DNA of 64,000 bases from Enchytraeus crypticus (taxonomy: Eukaryota > Annelida > Clitellata > Enchytraeida > Enchytraeidae). The stretch's first letter is position 1, and each line of letters opens with the position of its first letter. The notes below the pieces were generated by a model. That model saw nothing but the letters and a program-made list of their open reading frames with translations. It was not told the origin of the DNA and ran no database searches. A program made the position numbers and the translations under genes. The stretch covers positions 1,674,501 to 1,738,500 of the forward strand of contig CAJHZI010000513.1 in the NCBI GenBank assembly GCA_905160935.1, written 5' to 3'. Below are positions 37,926 to 50,589 of the stretch, in pieces.

Positions 37926-38796
37926 GGGAATTTTTCCTCTTAAACAGTGTTTCATAAAAGTGAAAATTGAGAGGTAGTGAAACGGTCAATATTTTTGGTA
38001 TACTAGGAGCCCTGTATATTGGAAGGGGGCCTTCCATTAAACAGGGCTGCAAGTACACTAATTACGGGCAACCAGTGGAGCCAGGGGCGGATCCAGGAAT
38101 TTTTTAAGGGGGCGCCCGAAATTTCTTTTTGAGAGTGTACATTTTTTGCTTATGCCCCGCCTTCTTCGGGACATGTGACGCAACCAGACAAATTTATGTG
38201 GGGAGGGGCTCAAAATTTGTTCACTACAGCGTTCGGCTCATAGAGTGAGTGTATCCCCGTACCTTACCCCTCCCCCCGCTCATACCCGTACTAAAGTCAG
38301 GGAAAAAAATTTTTCCTCCAATGCATTGGTTCAAGTGAAAATTGAGAGCTAGTGAAACGGTCAACATTTTTCGGGCCCCTTCCATTATACAGGGCTCCTA
38401 GTATATCCTAGAAAAAATCGAGCTATTGGAACTGCGTTCCCCGTCGTACCCCCCCCCCCCTCCCCCAACCACTGTCATTACTAACATGTTTACACATCAA
38501 AATTGCAATAGAAACAGTGAAAATATAGTTTTAAAATTTTTATCGTCGGACCTAAGGGGGGCCCGAGCCCCCCCTGGATCCGCCACTGAGTGGAGCCCAT
38601 ATTTGAAAAAATAGGCTACGAGCTAGTGGAACTGTTTGAGTTCTCTCTCGTACCACAGCCCTCCCCCTAACCACTGCCTTCACAAACATGTTTACTCTTA
38701 GAAATGGCAATAGAACAAATAAAACAATAGTTTAATTTTGTTTCGGTGGGCCTATGGGGGTGAGGCGGAACCCTGGGCTATCCTCTGGATCTGCCA
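37926..38796. mobile_element. Older MITE of the same family, split by the 38082-38588 insertion
   Basis: Sequence on both sides (37926-38073 and 38597-38796) repeats internal parts of the nested element: GTGAAAATTGAGAG, AGTGAAACGGTCAA, CTCTCGTACCAC, and an eroded end CCTCTGGATCTGCCACTGA. The left limit is approximate. Confidence 0.6.
38082..38588. mobile_element. hAT-type MITE with intact 8-bp target duplication
   Basis: Ends CAGGGGCGGATCCAGG and CCTGGATCCGCCACTG form terminal inverted repeats. AGTGGAGC flanks both ends exactly (38074-38081 and 38589-38596). An 8-bp target duplication and CAG..CTG ends fit the hAT superfamily. There is no transposase ORF, so it is non-autonomous. Confidence 0.8.
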
Positions 38797-39112
38797 CTGA
38801 AGTTTATACAATAAACAATTTCGATTGAGACGATCAAACTATTTAAAAGAGGTGTTTCATATATAATGGTATCTTTTAGAGTATGGTGTATCTTTATGGT
38901 TTTTAAGTTATATAAATAATTTAATACTACAAGTATATCATTGATTAATCAACTAAATAATGACTGGATATGGCTCAATTTGTCAATTAAGTCAACCAGC
39001 GAGCTAACCAAACAATCAATCAATCATTCAATCAGAGCCCTGTCGAGTGTTTTTAAGTTGAGGGAGCATTAATTAGCGTAAATCTACACCGTAAATATAA
39101 AAACTTGTTTTG

Positions 39113-39117
<5 letters not shown>

Positions 39118-39182
<65 letters not shown>
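39118..39182. repeat. (TA)n microsatellite at the outer edge of unit B
   Basis: 65 bases of pure TA, followed by a shorter TA run to 39200; recognisable homology to units A and C ends here. Confidence 0.9.
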
Positions 39183-39186
<4 letters not shown>

Positions 39187-40618
39187 TATATATATATATA
39201 ATACTGATTCAATAGTTAGTTGTAGCCTACAACGGCCTTGACTCGATATGTTTTCTTTGAACAACATTCGAAAGCCACAAATGAAAAGTTGTCTTCATTG
39301 TTTCTGTATCCAACGCCTTAAGGACGTTGCAGACACTAGTTGTAGTTGTATTGTAAATGCAATTGTACTGTAATAAAATTGCCCGCTTTAGCAACTGATC
39401 AACTGATTAATCTTGCCTTAAACAGAGCGATAGCCTTGTATGCCTATAGTTACTGCTGTAACTATACGAGTATGTAATGAGCTACACAATATTGAACACC
39501 AGGCCTATACATTGAGTGTTTGATTTATAGACAACTGAAGTTTTGAAATGGCTTTTATTTCTATTTTGGTATCATTGAATTTTGTTGAGGATGCAGCTAT
39601 AGTAACGGTAAACAACGGTAACGGTAAAATATTTTATATTTGTTGTTTATTTTTGTACTTACAATCATTATCTCTGGATGTTTGTGCAGTTAAAGCACTC
39701 AGTGTATTAAGCTATTTTGGACTATACTCGCCACCACCGGGACAATAAATATTTTTGAAACCCCAACAGATTGTCTCAGTTAACTTTTGATACAAAACAG
39801 ACGTTAAACTCAGCCATGATAGCTTTGTTCTTATGTCCTGATGACATATCGATGATATTGAAAGAAACTGTTGCAAATCTAGCAACTTAGTGAATCGGAA
39901 ACAGTGAGAAATTCAAGTTAATGTTTTAATATATCACAATATCAATTGGAATTATAGTCTCACATTCACAAATAACGCATTAGCAAACAAGTACGATATT
40001 TACTCTAGGAAACAACTATAGAATATAATACAAGGCAAAGGACGCAAAGCTCCATTTACGGTTGATGAACTGAAATTACGGTAACAGAAATTTAATGAAA
40101 TATAACTGTATATAAGGCATACTATCATATCAAAAGTCGTATTCAACATGGCGAACAATTGCATATAAAATAACGCAATCTCTTTACAATAGTGAGCAAC
40201 TGAAAAATCAGCTATCACATTTAGAAATATTTACATTTGTACAAATATATACAACGTTAAAAATCAATAACAAAATCATTTGATGGACGATAATTGAGAG
40301 ATCAAATTAACTCTCTTCGCTATCAAATCTCTGATGCACCCTTTCAATCGCAAGTCGGCAGTAGCTATACAGCAATTGCAGTATATTTTAAGTGAAAAGA
40401 TGTAGTAGCCTTTAGTAGCCTTTTTTGTAGCCTTTTAGTTGGAAGGCTATAGTTTGAGATCTGGTGCTTCTGCTGGTTAAGACACTTCTAAGCGGGGCTA
40501 ACTGTAGTTTTTCGACTTCTCATAATAATCGGTAATTCCTTTAGGAGCGTTTGCAGATTTTAAGTAGGCCTATCGAGATTCATTTTCTTTCTTTACAAAA
40601 ATTCTTGTTTTTCGCAGT

Positions 40619-43600
40619 TCACACGTAAGTCACCAGAGGGCTCCTGCATGATCTTGTAGCCACATCGTCTGCTTCACTGCCTCCATTATTGTTCTCCGTT
40701 AACTTGTTAGCCGAGTGCCAGGGATGACTGTTGACCGACGCCAGAGTTGTGTTGAGCCGTGCCATGGTGGGTCCAGAGCAGAAATTCTTAACTCTAGCTG
40801 CTGTGATGATATCGACGATCCAGCGAATAGATCTGTAATTTTCATCCAGTTTCTTCAGTTGCTCAGTGCTCACTGTCAGTCTCGCTCTAGCCTTTACGAG
40901 ATCTTCCGTAGTGAAAGCCTGAAATATTGAAAATAGAAAATATGTTCAGATCAGATAGAGTCTGTTAGCAATGATATTCTACTTACAGAGCATTCACATC
41001 GTTAATAAGTATTTGTTAAAAATGATTATACATAGAGCATTTCATCTAGCTCATTAATAGGAATTTGCATATACAACATTTAATAACTTCAACCTCTTTT
41101 TCTACCTAGAGTTACTGATGAATTTAAGTTGATTGTAAGATATATTAAATAATTATTTGGTTTCTCATTCAATCACATAAGCCAAATGCTTCAGTAGTAA
41201 TATTTAAATTTATTTGAATGCTTGAAATTGGCTTACTGAATCAACTGCAATTGATACTTTCAATGGAACCTGATTTACTTTGCAATTAACTGTTAGCCTG
41301 ATTTACTTTGTAATATAATCAACTATTAGCCTAAGGTGATATTATTGACTTAGCAAATTGTTTATCAATTTAGGTTGATTAATTCATTATAATTTAATAG
41401 AAACCTGTCTAGTGGTTTGTTGAGCCGCATTGATTCTGGCGTCCAGGTGGCAGGAGAGTTGACTATATCTCTTGATCATATCAGGTTGGTAGGTCCTCTG
41501 ATGCACTGTGAAATAATACAAGACATCCCGTCATCATCAAATTAAGTTCTAATTAGTTATACTAAAAATACGTGACAGTGATGTAATCTTAATATACAAA
41601 AAATATATATAATGCAGAGAACACTTGCAGTGTAATTAGATTCTAAACTACTCTAAATGATGCCTTTTACCCATAATATTTTGAATAAACCTCAGAAATT
41701 AGGTCACTCCGATAGATTGTTATGTTTCTATATCGCATTTATGTTTTCCCAAACACAGGATCCCATAGAAAATTCAATCATTACGCAACTCTTCTATTAA
41801 ATTTTATTACGTGCACACCGTCGATAAACCAACAATATAATTCTATCACAAGGTTTCATTTTCTTGCCATCTAAAATACTAAAGGCTTCGAAATAGTAAA
41901 ACATTATCTATTGTACAAATTGCTAACTATACTAATCAATAGTTTGTAGCAAGAAAATAAATGCGTTTACGATCTACGCGGAGGCTAAAATACTTACATA
42001 TTTCGAAGACCTGTACGGGCAGAGTCATGAGAGGAATTTTGGGCCGCAGGGAGTTTTCCACCACCCCTGGTCCAGTGCACACTTCATCGACAGGCGGCAG
42101 CACCAGTATTAGGGACACATCGCCCCCCAGATCTATCACCTCGTGATGGTAGACTCTGTGCTCTGAGACCGTGTTCTTGTTCACTCCTACGTAAATAACA
42201 TTCATGATTACAATTAAATACATTAATTACTTGTAACTAATTACAAACCTTTCAGAGCTTTAAATTAAATGGCTCAATTTTTTTATTTATTTATGTTCAA
42301 TTTTTCAATAAATTGAATTAGCGAAAAGATTGACAATTTAGCAAAATATTCAGGCTTTTTTTGATTATCGATAATGTAGTAGAAATATCAGATAGAAAAC
42401 TGAACTTAAATCTACATGTAGTGAGTCAATTATTAAAATTCTAAAAATTTGGATAAAATTTTAAATGCCGTGTATTGGAGTAGAGGTTTTATGAACAATT
42501 ATTCACGCTACAGTAAGTATACAAATTCCTCATGGTTAGCTTATTTTGTTAGGCTTATTTTGAAAACGTATAGGGGTCTAGATGGATTTGAAAATCGCTT
42601 AAAATTAAATTTGTTCATAATTGTTCTTGTTTAACTTAAACTGAGTTGATGAAGACAAACTATGCAGTAACTTGGCTTACCCAAATCTTGGAATAGTTTG
42701 TCACAAGCGGTCGATATCTGATTGTGGAATTGAAACTGCGCCTCGGATGGCTTCATCTGTAGAATGTCGTTATCCTCATTGCTTAGTCCACAGAACCACG
42801 ACCATTCATCACTGAAAAATTAATTGTAAAAAGTTTCAATTTATGCCATAATTGTATATTAGCCTACTATTACATTAAATACTGTACAATAGAAATATAT
42901 TACAAGTCCCTTTAAACTTAAAGTGAACAATTAAGAATGTCCAAAAAGGCAACGGATTTGAATAAAATGATTCAATCATTCGAAGAATCTACAAATCGTA
43001 TAAAATTTGACTTTTATTAAAGTTAAGTGCCTGAGAGATAGGCCTACATAGGCCTTAGAGTCGGTGTTGTTTTAACTTTATAAACGAATTGCTGAAAAAC
43101 AGTTATTAAACTCTATTGGCAATATGAAAGATATCTAATAACGACAATTATTTATTATTAATTAACGATTAAAGAATAGTCATACCTAGATACATTGTTG
43201 TTACTGCGCACTTTGACGTTTGGTAGAATGTTTGGCTGATGCTTGTGTAGATTGATACTAATCTCATCCAGTGAACAAGCTAGCTTCAGGTATCCGAGGT
43301 ACAAACCTTTGGGCAGGCGTAATCCGCTCAAATACTGGAATGCTATCAACTCCTGTGAACATCAATGCAATGCACATGATTGTAGTAATGACAGTGAGGC
43401 ATCTCATTTTGACATATAACGGTAACTAAAAACATTAAGGTAGCTAATTAACCCGCAGTTAATTAAAGAAATTTAAATGATACCTAAGGTTCTAACTAGT
43501 TTAGTTAGTTTACTTAGTTGGATTTAATTAGTTTAGTAAACTATGATATTGAAACAGTAAAGTTAACTGATATATTATAAAACGTTAGATCTATTCGTGC

Positions 43601-45717
43601 TTAACATAAAAATCATATTACACTAGGTATATTATTTATAACTTTATGGGTATTTAAGGACACAGTGACCCAATTCACATTGTTATTACGTAACGTCTGC
43701 AAAGAACAATTCAGAATTTCAGATAGTTTAATCCGGATGCAGCCTGTGGCAATATCCGATAGCGAATAAGTACGTGTGGGTTCAAATCCTGAACTTGCCC
43801 ATCACTGATATCGCTTTAGAGAGAAGAAAATGGAGTTAACATAAACTTTACAGCTTCTTCCACTTGGCTACAGACTGGTCTTTCAAAAAGATAATCTCAT
43901 GAAAAGTAAACTAGTCCTTTGTTAAAATATGACCCCCAGTAACTACAAAATATTAGTGAAACAAAATCAGTGAGTAACTTACCATAGCAGAACCCACAAG
44001 CTTCTGACTGCCAGTTACAATCTCCTCTGTTCTTTCTTTCTTTTCGGCAACGTTTGGGACTGCTGTGTTCTCTCCCTTTCTCGGCGGCAGAAATTCACTT
44101 GAATTCTCGACCCTCGTCAAAACCTGGCCTCTATCCTCGCTCGCAACCTGACCACTTCTTCTCGCCCTCCTCTGAAGCTTGCACAGGGACATCCACCTCA
44201 GTCCAGCACCAAGGTTCTGCGTCAATTTCTCTTCCTTCAGTGTACGAACTGTGACCAGAATCAGTGACCCACTTTCTGAGTCTTTGATTGGTTGATAGTT
44301 AAGTTGACCCAGATCATACATTCCCAGTGTTGTCTGCAGTTGAACGACAGAGTGAAGAAATTTGGCGCGAAATTGCTTAGCGGCAGAATTAGGAGCGGAC
44401 TTCTGGACTTCCGCTAGCAGCTGTTTGACATCCTGCCACATGCACGACACCTAGTGGAATGAACAACAACAGCATTTTAATTAATTAATAATTTTAAAGC
44501 AATGCTATTTTATTTTGTCTATGATCGACACTAAAGTCAAATTAATTATTCGTTTTAAACACGATTTTAGTATTAGATTTGTTGGAATTCCGCGCAGTAG
44601 GCTAAATAAATTGACTTCGAAAATTGAAAATTAATGATTATTAATGATTCATTTAACTGACTTACATAAACGGAAAAAAGCATTTTTAGGTAAGTTACTT
44701 AGTCAGAAAGCGGCTTTTAAACGACTCGTGCAAAGACTAATTTATATTGTATATTGTATATAAGCGATCTGGTATAGCGACCTTCATGAGCCAATGTAGG
44801 TTTCCTTGAAGAGCGGTTGTGGAGTAGTCAGAATCGACCTCGACTACTGGGAGCATGTCCTCACTGGTCACCAGAACTCTGCCATCTTGCTGTATCACCG
44901 CTGCTAGGTATATACCTCTGTAACAAATAACACAGATATAAATTACTTAATATTTCATATTATATAGAGGGCCTATCCATTTAAAACAATCTATAAAATT
45001 GTTAACTATTAAGTGGCCATTCCAATAAGGACATTTAATATATGAAATTCTATTTCTGTTCGTGAAACGTTTTTAATTTAAAACTACTGTATGTGTTGGT
45101 TGGTGACTTTACATTTGCTATCATGTGTAGGCCAAAGGTATTGTCTGATTATTTTACATAAAAACACAAACAGTTGAGTCTCTTCTCATGTTTCACCGTC
45201 AAATAAGAGAAAATACTTAGATATAAAATTGTACAAGTAACCACTTAGATGAAGTTCCTATTAGCTGTATATCTAATTAAACTACTTAAATTTTAATTAT
45301 ATTGAAAGCCTACCCTTTGAAAGAGTTATGAAGTTTAGCGGCTCCAGAAAACAAGTTCTTCAGAGATTTCTTTGCCTTCATCTTCCTTGCAGGTGACATA
45401 TCTGTTGTATCAATAGAAAATTACCCATTACGAAATTTACATAATTAATAATTTATCTAATTTTAGGCCTACATTAATTAGACATTACCTTTTGCAGTAC
45501 AGCAGAGGAGTTAGTTCTAGACGACCTCTTCATATTGAGTATCGTTAATCGTTTTAGAATATAATTAAAATAGTAATTTTATTACTTTAAAAATTGTCAA
45601 GAAATAAGGGGCTTAGACAAGTTTTCTGGTGAGTATAATAATAGGCTACGTGAGAAAAGCGACAGATATACAACGAAAGTAATAGATGGAGACGAAGACA
45701 GAGAGAAAGAGAGAGAG

Positions 45718-45748
<31 letters not shown>

Positions 45749-47391
45749 AAGAGAGAGTTTAATTGTGAGAGAAAGAGAGAGAGAATTAAAATTTAAAATT
45801 CTAAAGCATAGGCTACCTATAAGTTGATCACACCCAGGCTCAGCTGTGTTCTTCACGTTGACCAACATTTCTTCCAGAAACTTCCGTCTTCCTTCCCACC
45901 TGCTCACAGTGTTGCGCACTTCCTTCCAATCTACAAAAAGAATAATACGAAATTACCTACTGCCAATTAATTATAAGTATCATATTTTTTATGTACATAC
46001 CATATTGGATTACCGTCTAGTTTAAATTTATGATAATCTACACATGTGGCTCAGTGAATAAAACAATAAGCCTATAAGATGAACAGCAATTATAATCGTA
46101 TTTAATCGTATGCTAGAGGCAGGGGAAGATCAATTTTTTTTAAATTGATGCAGATTGGGGCAGAGGAATTTTTTAAGGGGGGGCCCGAAAGTTTTTTTGA
46201 GAGTACACTTTTTGCTTCAGCCTTCTTCTTGGCATGTGACGCAACCAGAAAAAATACTGTGATTGATGGGGGGGGGGAATTTTTTCAATACTTCGCTCGG
46301 CTCACGGAGTGAGTGTATTCCCGTATATTACCGCCCCCCCAAGTCATACTCGTACTAAAGTCTGGGGAAAACCTAAAATGCCTAAAATCCTATAGTTGTT
46401 TTGGAAAAAAACAAGTTAATTTTTTCACCTTCGAAGAAACTCCGCGGATCTGGACGAATTGCTAAAGTGACCTTATTTTTGGCGGTAGGGGGTCCCCTAA
46501 CAGCCATGGCTGTTTGCATCAATACTCCTGGACAGAGTTCACATTTTTTACTCACACCCTTTTCTCCTCTTTTACAATGGTTTATGTGAAAATTAAGAGC
46601 TATTGAACGGTCAACCTTTTTCGGCCCCCCCATCCATATATACAGGCCTCCTAGTATACCAAATATATGGGCTCCTAGTAGATTCCACATTTGAAAAAAT
46701 TCGAACTATAGTGGAACTGAGTTCCCTCTCGTACCCCCCCCCCCCAACCACTGCACTTACAAACATATTTTCACATACACATTGTCATCGAAACAATGAA
46801 AATATGGGCCTAAGGGGGGGCGCGGGCCCCCCCTTAGGCCCATAGAAAAAACAAATAATTTACACATACAAATTGTCATAGAAACAATGAAAATGTAGTT
46901 TTCCTTTTTTCGATGGGCCTGGGGGGGGTCGGGCCCCCTGGATCCACCACTGGCTATAGGTCTCTAAAGTTAAATTAAAACGTAATTGGCTTTAAAAGAC
47001 AGTAAAGGACTGCTTGCTTAGATCAATATCTCTGAATAGACAAGTAGGCTATAATGTCTCAACTATTGAAACTCATGCGTATTCTAATCTAATAAAAACA
47101 TTTAATACAAATTTAAAAACTCTCAAAATCAAAGTGACTCTAGTCGATTCAATACCAACCACTTAAAGAAGCACCTTTTCCCGCAAGTTTTCCAGGAGAT
47201 GGAGCTTTTTCCGTAAAAATCCGCGAGGTATCCAAGGCAACTGGAGGCAGGACGTCTTGCTTCAGTTCGTTGACATTTCGATTGTTATCGGATGCCAAAG
47301 ACTTCTTTACTCCGTGGAAAGCCTTGCCGCTCCAGCAGGGTTTACTAAAAAATCCATTCTCTTCTTGCAAATTCTTTCTAACAAGTGACAT
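40619..47391 (-). CDS. Gene B: ANKFN1/WAKE-like paralogue lacking the FN3 domain, 10 exons
   Basis: Exons in reading order on the minus strand: 47391-47160, 45930-45817, 45401-45314, 44917-44782, 44450-43983, 43352-43186, 42811-42681, 42186-41998, 41505-41405, 40918-40619. Lengths and phases equal those of gene A except that the two FN3 exons are absent. Exon 1 (phase 1 out) joins the WKEVRN exon (phase 1 in) in frame, giving 1926 nt (641 codons). Intron 1 passes from sequence homologous to the part of gene C just before its first FN3 exon directly into sequence like the 3' end of intron 3, so the exons were deleted, not merely missed. The leader has more substitutions than in A or C. Signature blocks GIYLAAVI, GLYLGYLKL and IRWIVDIITAAR are kept and I see no stop or frameshift. 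A functional FN3-less protein is plausible; expression is unknown. Confidence 0.82.
41405..44450 (-). repeat. Near-identical inverted arm, copy in gene B (exons 7-11)
   Basis: 3046 bp running from the first base of exon 7 to the last of exon 11. Introns included, it is almost identical to 54423-57469 in gene C. I saw only about five base differences: one silent in exon 7, one His/Tyr change in exon 10, one near the end of exon 11, two in intron 9. Both flanks are clearly diverged. Confidence 0.8.
43735..43860 (+). mobile_element. SINE family S in intron 7 of gene B
   Basis: GTGGGTTCAAATCCTGAAC and ATCACTGATATCGCTTTAGA. Antisense to gene B, as in A and C. Lies inside the near-identical B/C arm. 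Confidence 0.62.
45698..45783. repeat. (GA)n-rich stretch in intron 4 of gene B
   Basis: Reverse-oriented counterpart of the CT stretch in gene A, with AAAG and TTTAATTGT interruptions. Confidence 0.85.
46135..46950. mobile_element. Composite MITE block in intron 1 of gene B
   Basis: Contains the family's GAATTTTTTAAGGGGG and CCCCTGGATCCACCACTGG ends, plus internal AGCTATTGAACGGTCAACC blocks. Two element ends meet tail to tail at 46804-46843 as a GC-rich perfect inverted repeat. It lies next to the place where the FN3 exons are missing. Confidence 0.55.
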
Positions 47392-47688
47392 TTTGTCCTT
47401 TTCCGGCTGAGATATTATGTAGCACTAGATATTTTTAATTTTCTGATGTTTCTAATTCCAGTAAGGACTAAGTTTACCGTTTACAGTATAACTTAACTCA
47501 GCTGCGAAGCAATCTCAGCACCAAATTTCTGAATACTCAAAGCTCTATTAGATAATCCAATATCTCGATTAGATCTCGATAACTGTATGCTAGAGTAGAA
47601 GTTTCTATCTCATGAGAGTAGTTTATAGCAATGGCGAATGAAGATATAGTACATCGCCTGTGATAATATCTCAAGTAACAAGTGAATG

Positions 47689-47831
47689 ACTGAACACGGA
47701 GTAAACCCGGTTTATATACTGCCTGGTTGTATGATAACAATTATGATTCCAGATCAACCCCGCCCCGCTTCCCTGGAAAGTTAACTGTCACTTCCCACCC
47801 TTCCTTCCGCTCTCTTACACCTCGCAGACAG
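47689..47831 (-). promoter_or_regulatory. Promoter of gene B: TATA box and TCAGT initiator
   Basis: On the minus strand, TATATAA runs from 47718 to 47712 and TCAGT from 47693 to 47689, again 27 bases from first T to initiator A (47691). The conserved upstream block occupies 47712-47831. It faces away from the gene C promoter about 3 kb off. Confidence 0.72.
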
Positions 47832-49338
47832 GATTCTTAATTGCCCTCCTACCCGCAAGGAAGCCTGAGAGAAGGAATTATTTGTCAGGAAAGAAATTTA
47901 ATTAGGCTATGAAGGTAGAAATCATGAAAATAACTGAACTAGGAAAGACAAGTGCAATAGGGATTCCTGTACAATTAGCCTACTGATATCCTGAGAAACG
48001 GAAAGTGGAAAAGGGAGAAATAAGTAACGGAATGTTTTCTTAAAGTAAATAAGGGTAGTCCAAAAAACAATAATGGAAAAGATCATAATTTATATAGCTT
48101 TAGCCCTGCTACCATACTTTTCTCAATTTAAAGTTATTTCGCTCGAAGGGAATTCTATAATCCATATAATATTTCTCCGAACAGAATGTCAATAAATTAT
48201 TCAGTCGGCCTCTGTGTCCTACAATAATTAATTTAGTTGTTAAGAGGTAAAAAATAGATAAATAAATCGTGTTACCTGAACAGTTCTGCATTAAATTCAC
48301 TAAAATGAAAAACCATGTAAATATATCCAGGAGAATATTTAATTGAGAAAAATGTTAAGTATTTTATATTTAATATCCCTTAATGATTCTCGTTCACTCA
48401 CCCGATGTTATAGTCACATTGAAACGGCCGTTTATTTGAAATTTCATGATACTACTTTTAGATAAGCAGCATTTAATTATGATAGGCTAACTGAGATAAA
48501 TGGAGTATGGGGTAGGTCTATAATGCATTATAAATTGATAATGAACAAAATGAATTTTGATTCAGTAATTTGTGCAATTATTAGATTTAATAATATTTAT
48601 ATATGGTTTAATTAGTTTATTATATTTTCCACCTGTTTCCTCTAACAGACCCCTCCCTTATCCCCTCTCCCCTCAATAGTCTACTAATCGGAATCAATAA
48701 GCGGATACAGAACTCAGAATCCTGGCAGGCGTAATTATCACGGGACTAGTGATACTGAATACTCACGAAAGCTGTATTTCCTCACCAAGAGAGTCCAGCA
48801 TTGTCTTAATAGTGACACCTGCTCAAATCATTTTATGTATTGATTGTTGGATTCATCTGCATTTTGCTTAACACACAATGACACCATTAGGCTTTCTGCT
48901 AAGCTGCAGAGTTATGCGACTGGTCGAACGGGAAAGAATCGGAATGCAAAACTGTCTAATTACCAAATGTAAGAAACAAGCCAACTTGAAAATTACCGGA
49001 GATATAATTGATTAGGGCAAACCGTGCCAAACTTATTGGTTTAAAGGATGTAATTATCACCCATTATCAATACATAACTATTTGAAAATGTGATTCTTTC
49101 AATAAGATGATTTCACAATTAGTTTGAGTTTTCTAGTAACATTTAAAAAAATTATTTATGGACATTTTTCCAATTATCATTGCAAAATTGTTAGCAATAT
49201 CACTTTAGAATAATTGGCTAATTCGAACTTTGTAGGTCAACATTGCAAATATAACCCTTCTAAATTAAAAAAAGGCCTACTAATTAAATTAATAATTTCA
49301 GCAAACACTTTGGATAAAATTGTTGGTAAATACAGTAT

Positions 49339-49478
49339 TGCAGAGTTATACGACTGGTCGAACGGGAAAGAATCGGAATGCAAAATGTCTCATTACAAAA
49401 TGCAAGAAACAAGCCAATTCGAAAATTACCGGAAATATATTTGATTAGGGCAAAACGTGCCAATCGTAATACAGTAGG

Positions 49479-49546
<68 letters not shown>

Positions 49547-49587
49547 CCTACTGTATATATACTATATATATATATAGGCCTACTGTA

Positions 49588-49623
<36 letters not shown>

Positions 49624-49717
49624 CCGGTAATTTTCGAATTGGCTTGTTTCTTGCATTTTGTAATGAGACATTTTGCATTCCGATTCTTTCCCGTTCGACC
49701 AGTCGTATAACTCTGCA
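49339..49717. repeat. Palindromic junction between units B and C
   Basis: A perfect 102-bp inverted repeat: 49339-49440 pairs with 49616-49717. The spacer is almost pure (TA)n interrupted by two TAGGCCTACTGTA segments. A third, diverged copy of the arm sits at about 48908-49015 in the 5' flank of gene B, in the same direction as the left arm. Confidence 0.85.
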
Positions 49718-50589
49718 GCTTAGCAGAAAGCCTAACGGTGTCATTGTGTTTTAAGCAAAATGCTGATGAATCCGACAATCAATGCATTAAATGATTTGAG
49801 CAGGTTTCACTATTAAGACATTGTTGGGCTCTCTTGATGAGAAATACAGCTATCGTTATTATTCAATAACAATAATCCTGTGATAATTACGTCTACCAGG
49901 ATTCTGAGTTCAATATCCGCTTATTGATTCCGTTTAGACTTTTGAGGAAAGAGCGGAGTGGAGGAGAGGGAAGGAGGGAAGGGGTCAATTAGAGGAAACA
50001 GGTGGGTAATGTAATAACAATAATTATACCATCTTTAGAAAGTATATTAAATATAATAATTTCACAAATTACTGAAATAAAATTCATTTTGTTCATTTAC
50101 AATTTATTATGCATTAAAAACCTACCCCACACTCCACTTAGCACAGTTAGGCCTACGATAATTAAACGCTGCTCATCTTAATGCTATAGCACGAAAATTC
50201 TACTAAATGACCGTTTCAGTATAGAATATAGCAACGGTTGAGTGAAAGTCTTTAATGGATATTAAGTCAATAGTAGGCCTACTAACAATTTTTCTTGAAT
50301 TATATGTCTTGAACAATTTAACAAATATTGAAATATCAGTAGTGCTAAAGCTATATATGGTCTTTTCCATTCTTGTACAAGCCCCTATGTACTTTATGAC
50401 AACATTCCGTTACTTATTTCTCGCTTTTCAACTTTCCCTTTCTCAGGATATCTCTAATTGTACAGGAATACCTATTGCACTTGTCTTCCCTAGTTCAATT
50501 ATTTTGAAAATTTTCACCTTAAGACAATTAAATATCTTTCCTGACACATTATAACCTCTCTCAGGCTTACTTGGAGGAATTAAGAAACC

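Larger units (their letters stand above)
39210..49210 (-). repeat. Duplication unit B (inverted)
   Basis: The inverted copy of unit A. Its 3' flank is recognisable down to about 39210, just short of a TA microsatellite, and its 5' flank up to about 49210. It lacks the private insertions of unit A and carries a GC-run MITE block in intron 1. Confidence 0.72.

Noticed and set aside
39548-39748. Open frame in the 3' flank of gene B, with counterparts antisense in A (about 34700-34920) and C (59246-59560)
   Set aside because: Similarity between the three follows from the shared duplication unit. Lengths and frames differ between copies and the A version is broken, so coding is unlikely; I leave it as flank.
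41961-42146. Antisense open frame over exon 10 (also 56728-56913)
   Set aside because: A shadow of the conserved coding exon on the other strand.
42449-42634. Antisense open frame in intron 9 of B, matched at 56239-56424 in C
   Set aside because: It lies in the near-identical B/C tract, where all sequence is conserved by recent exchange. It is not recognisable in gene A.
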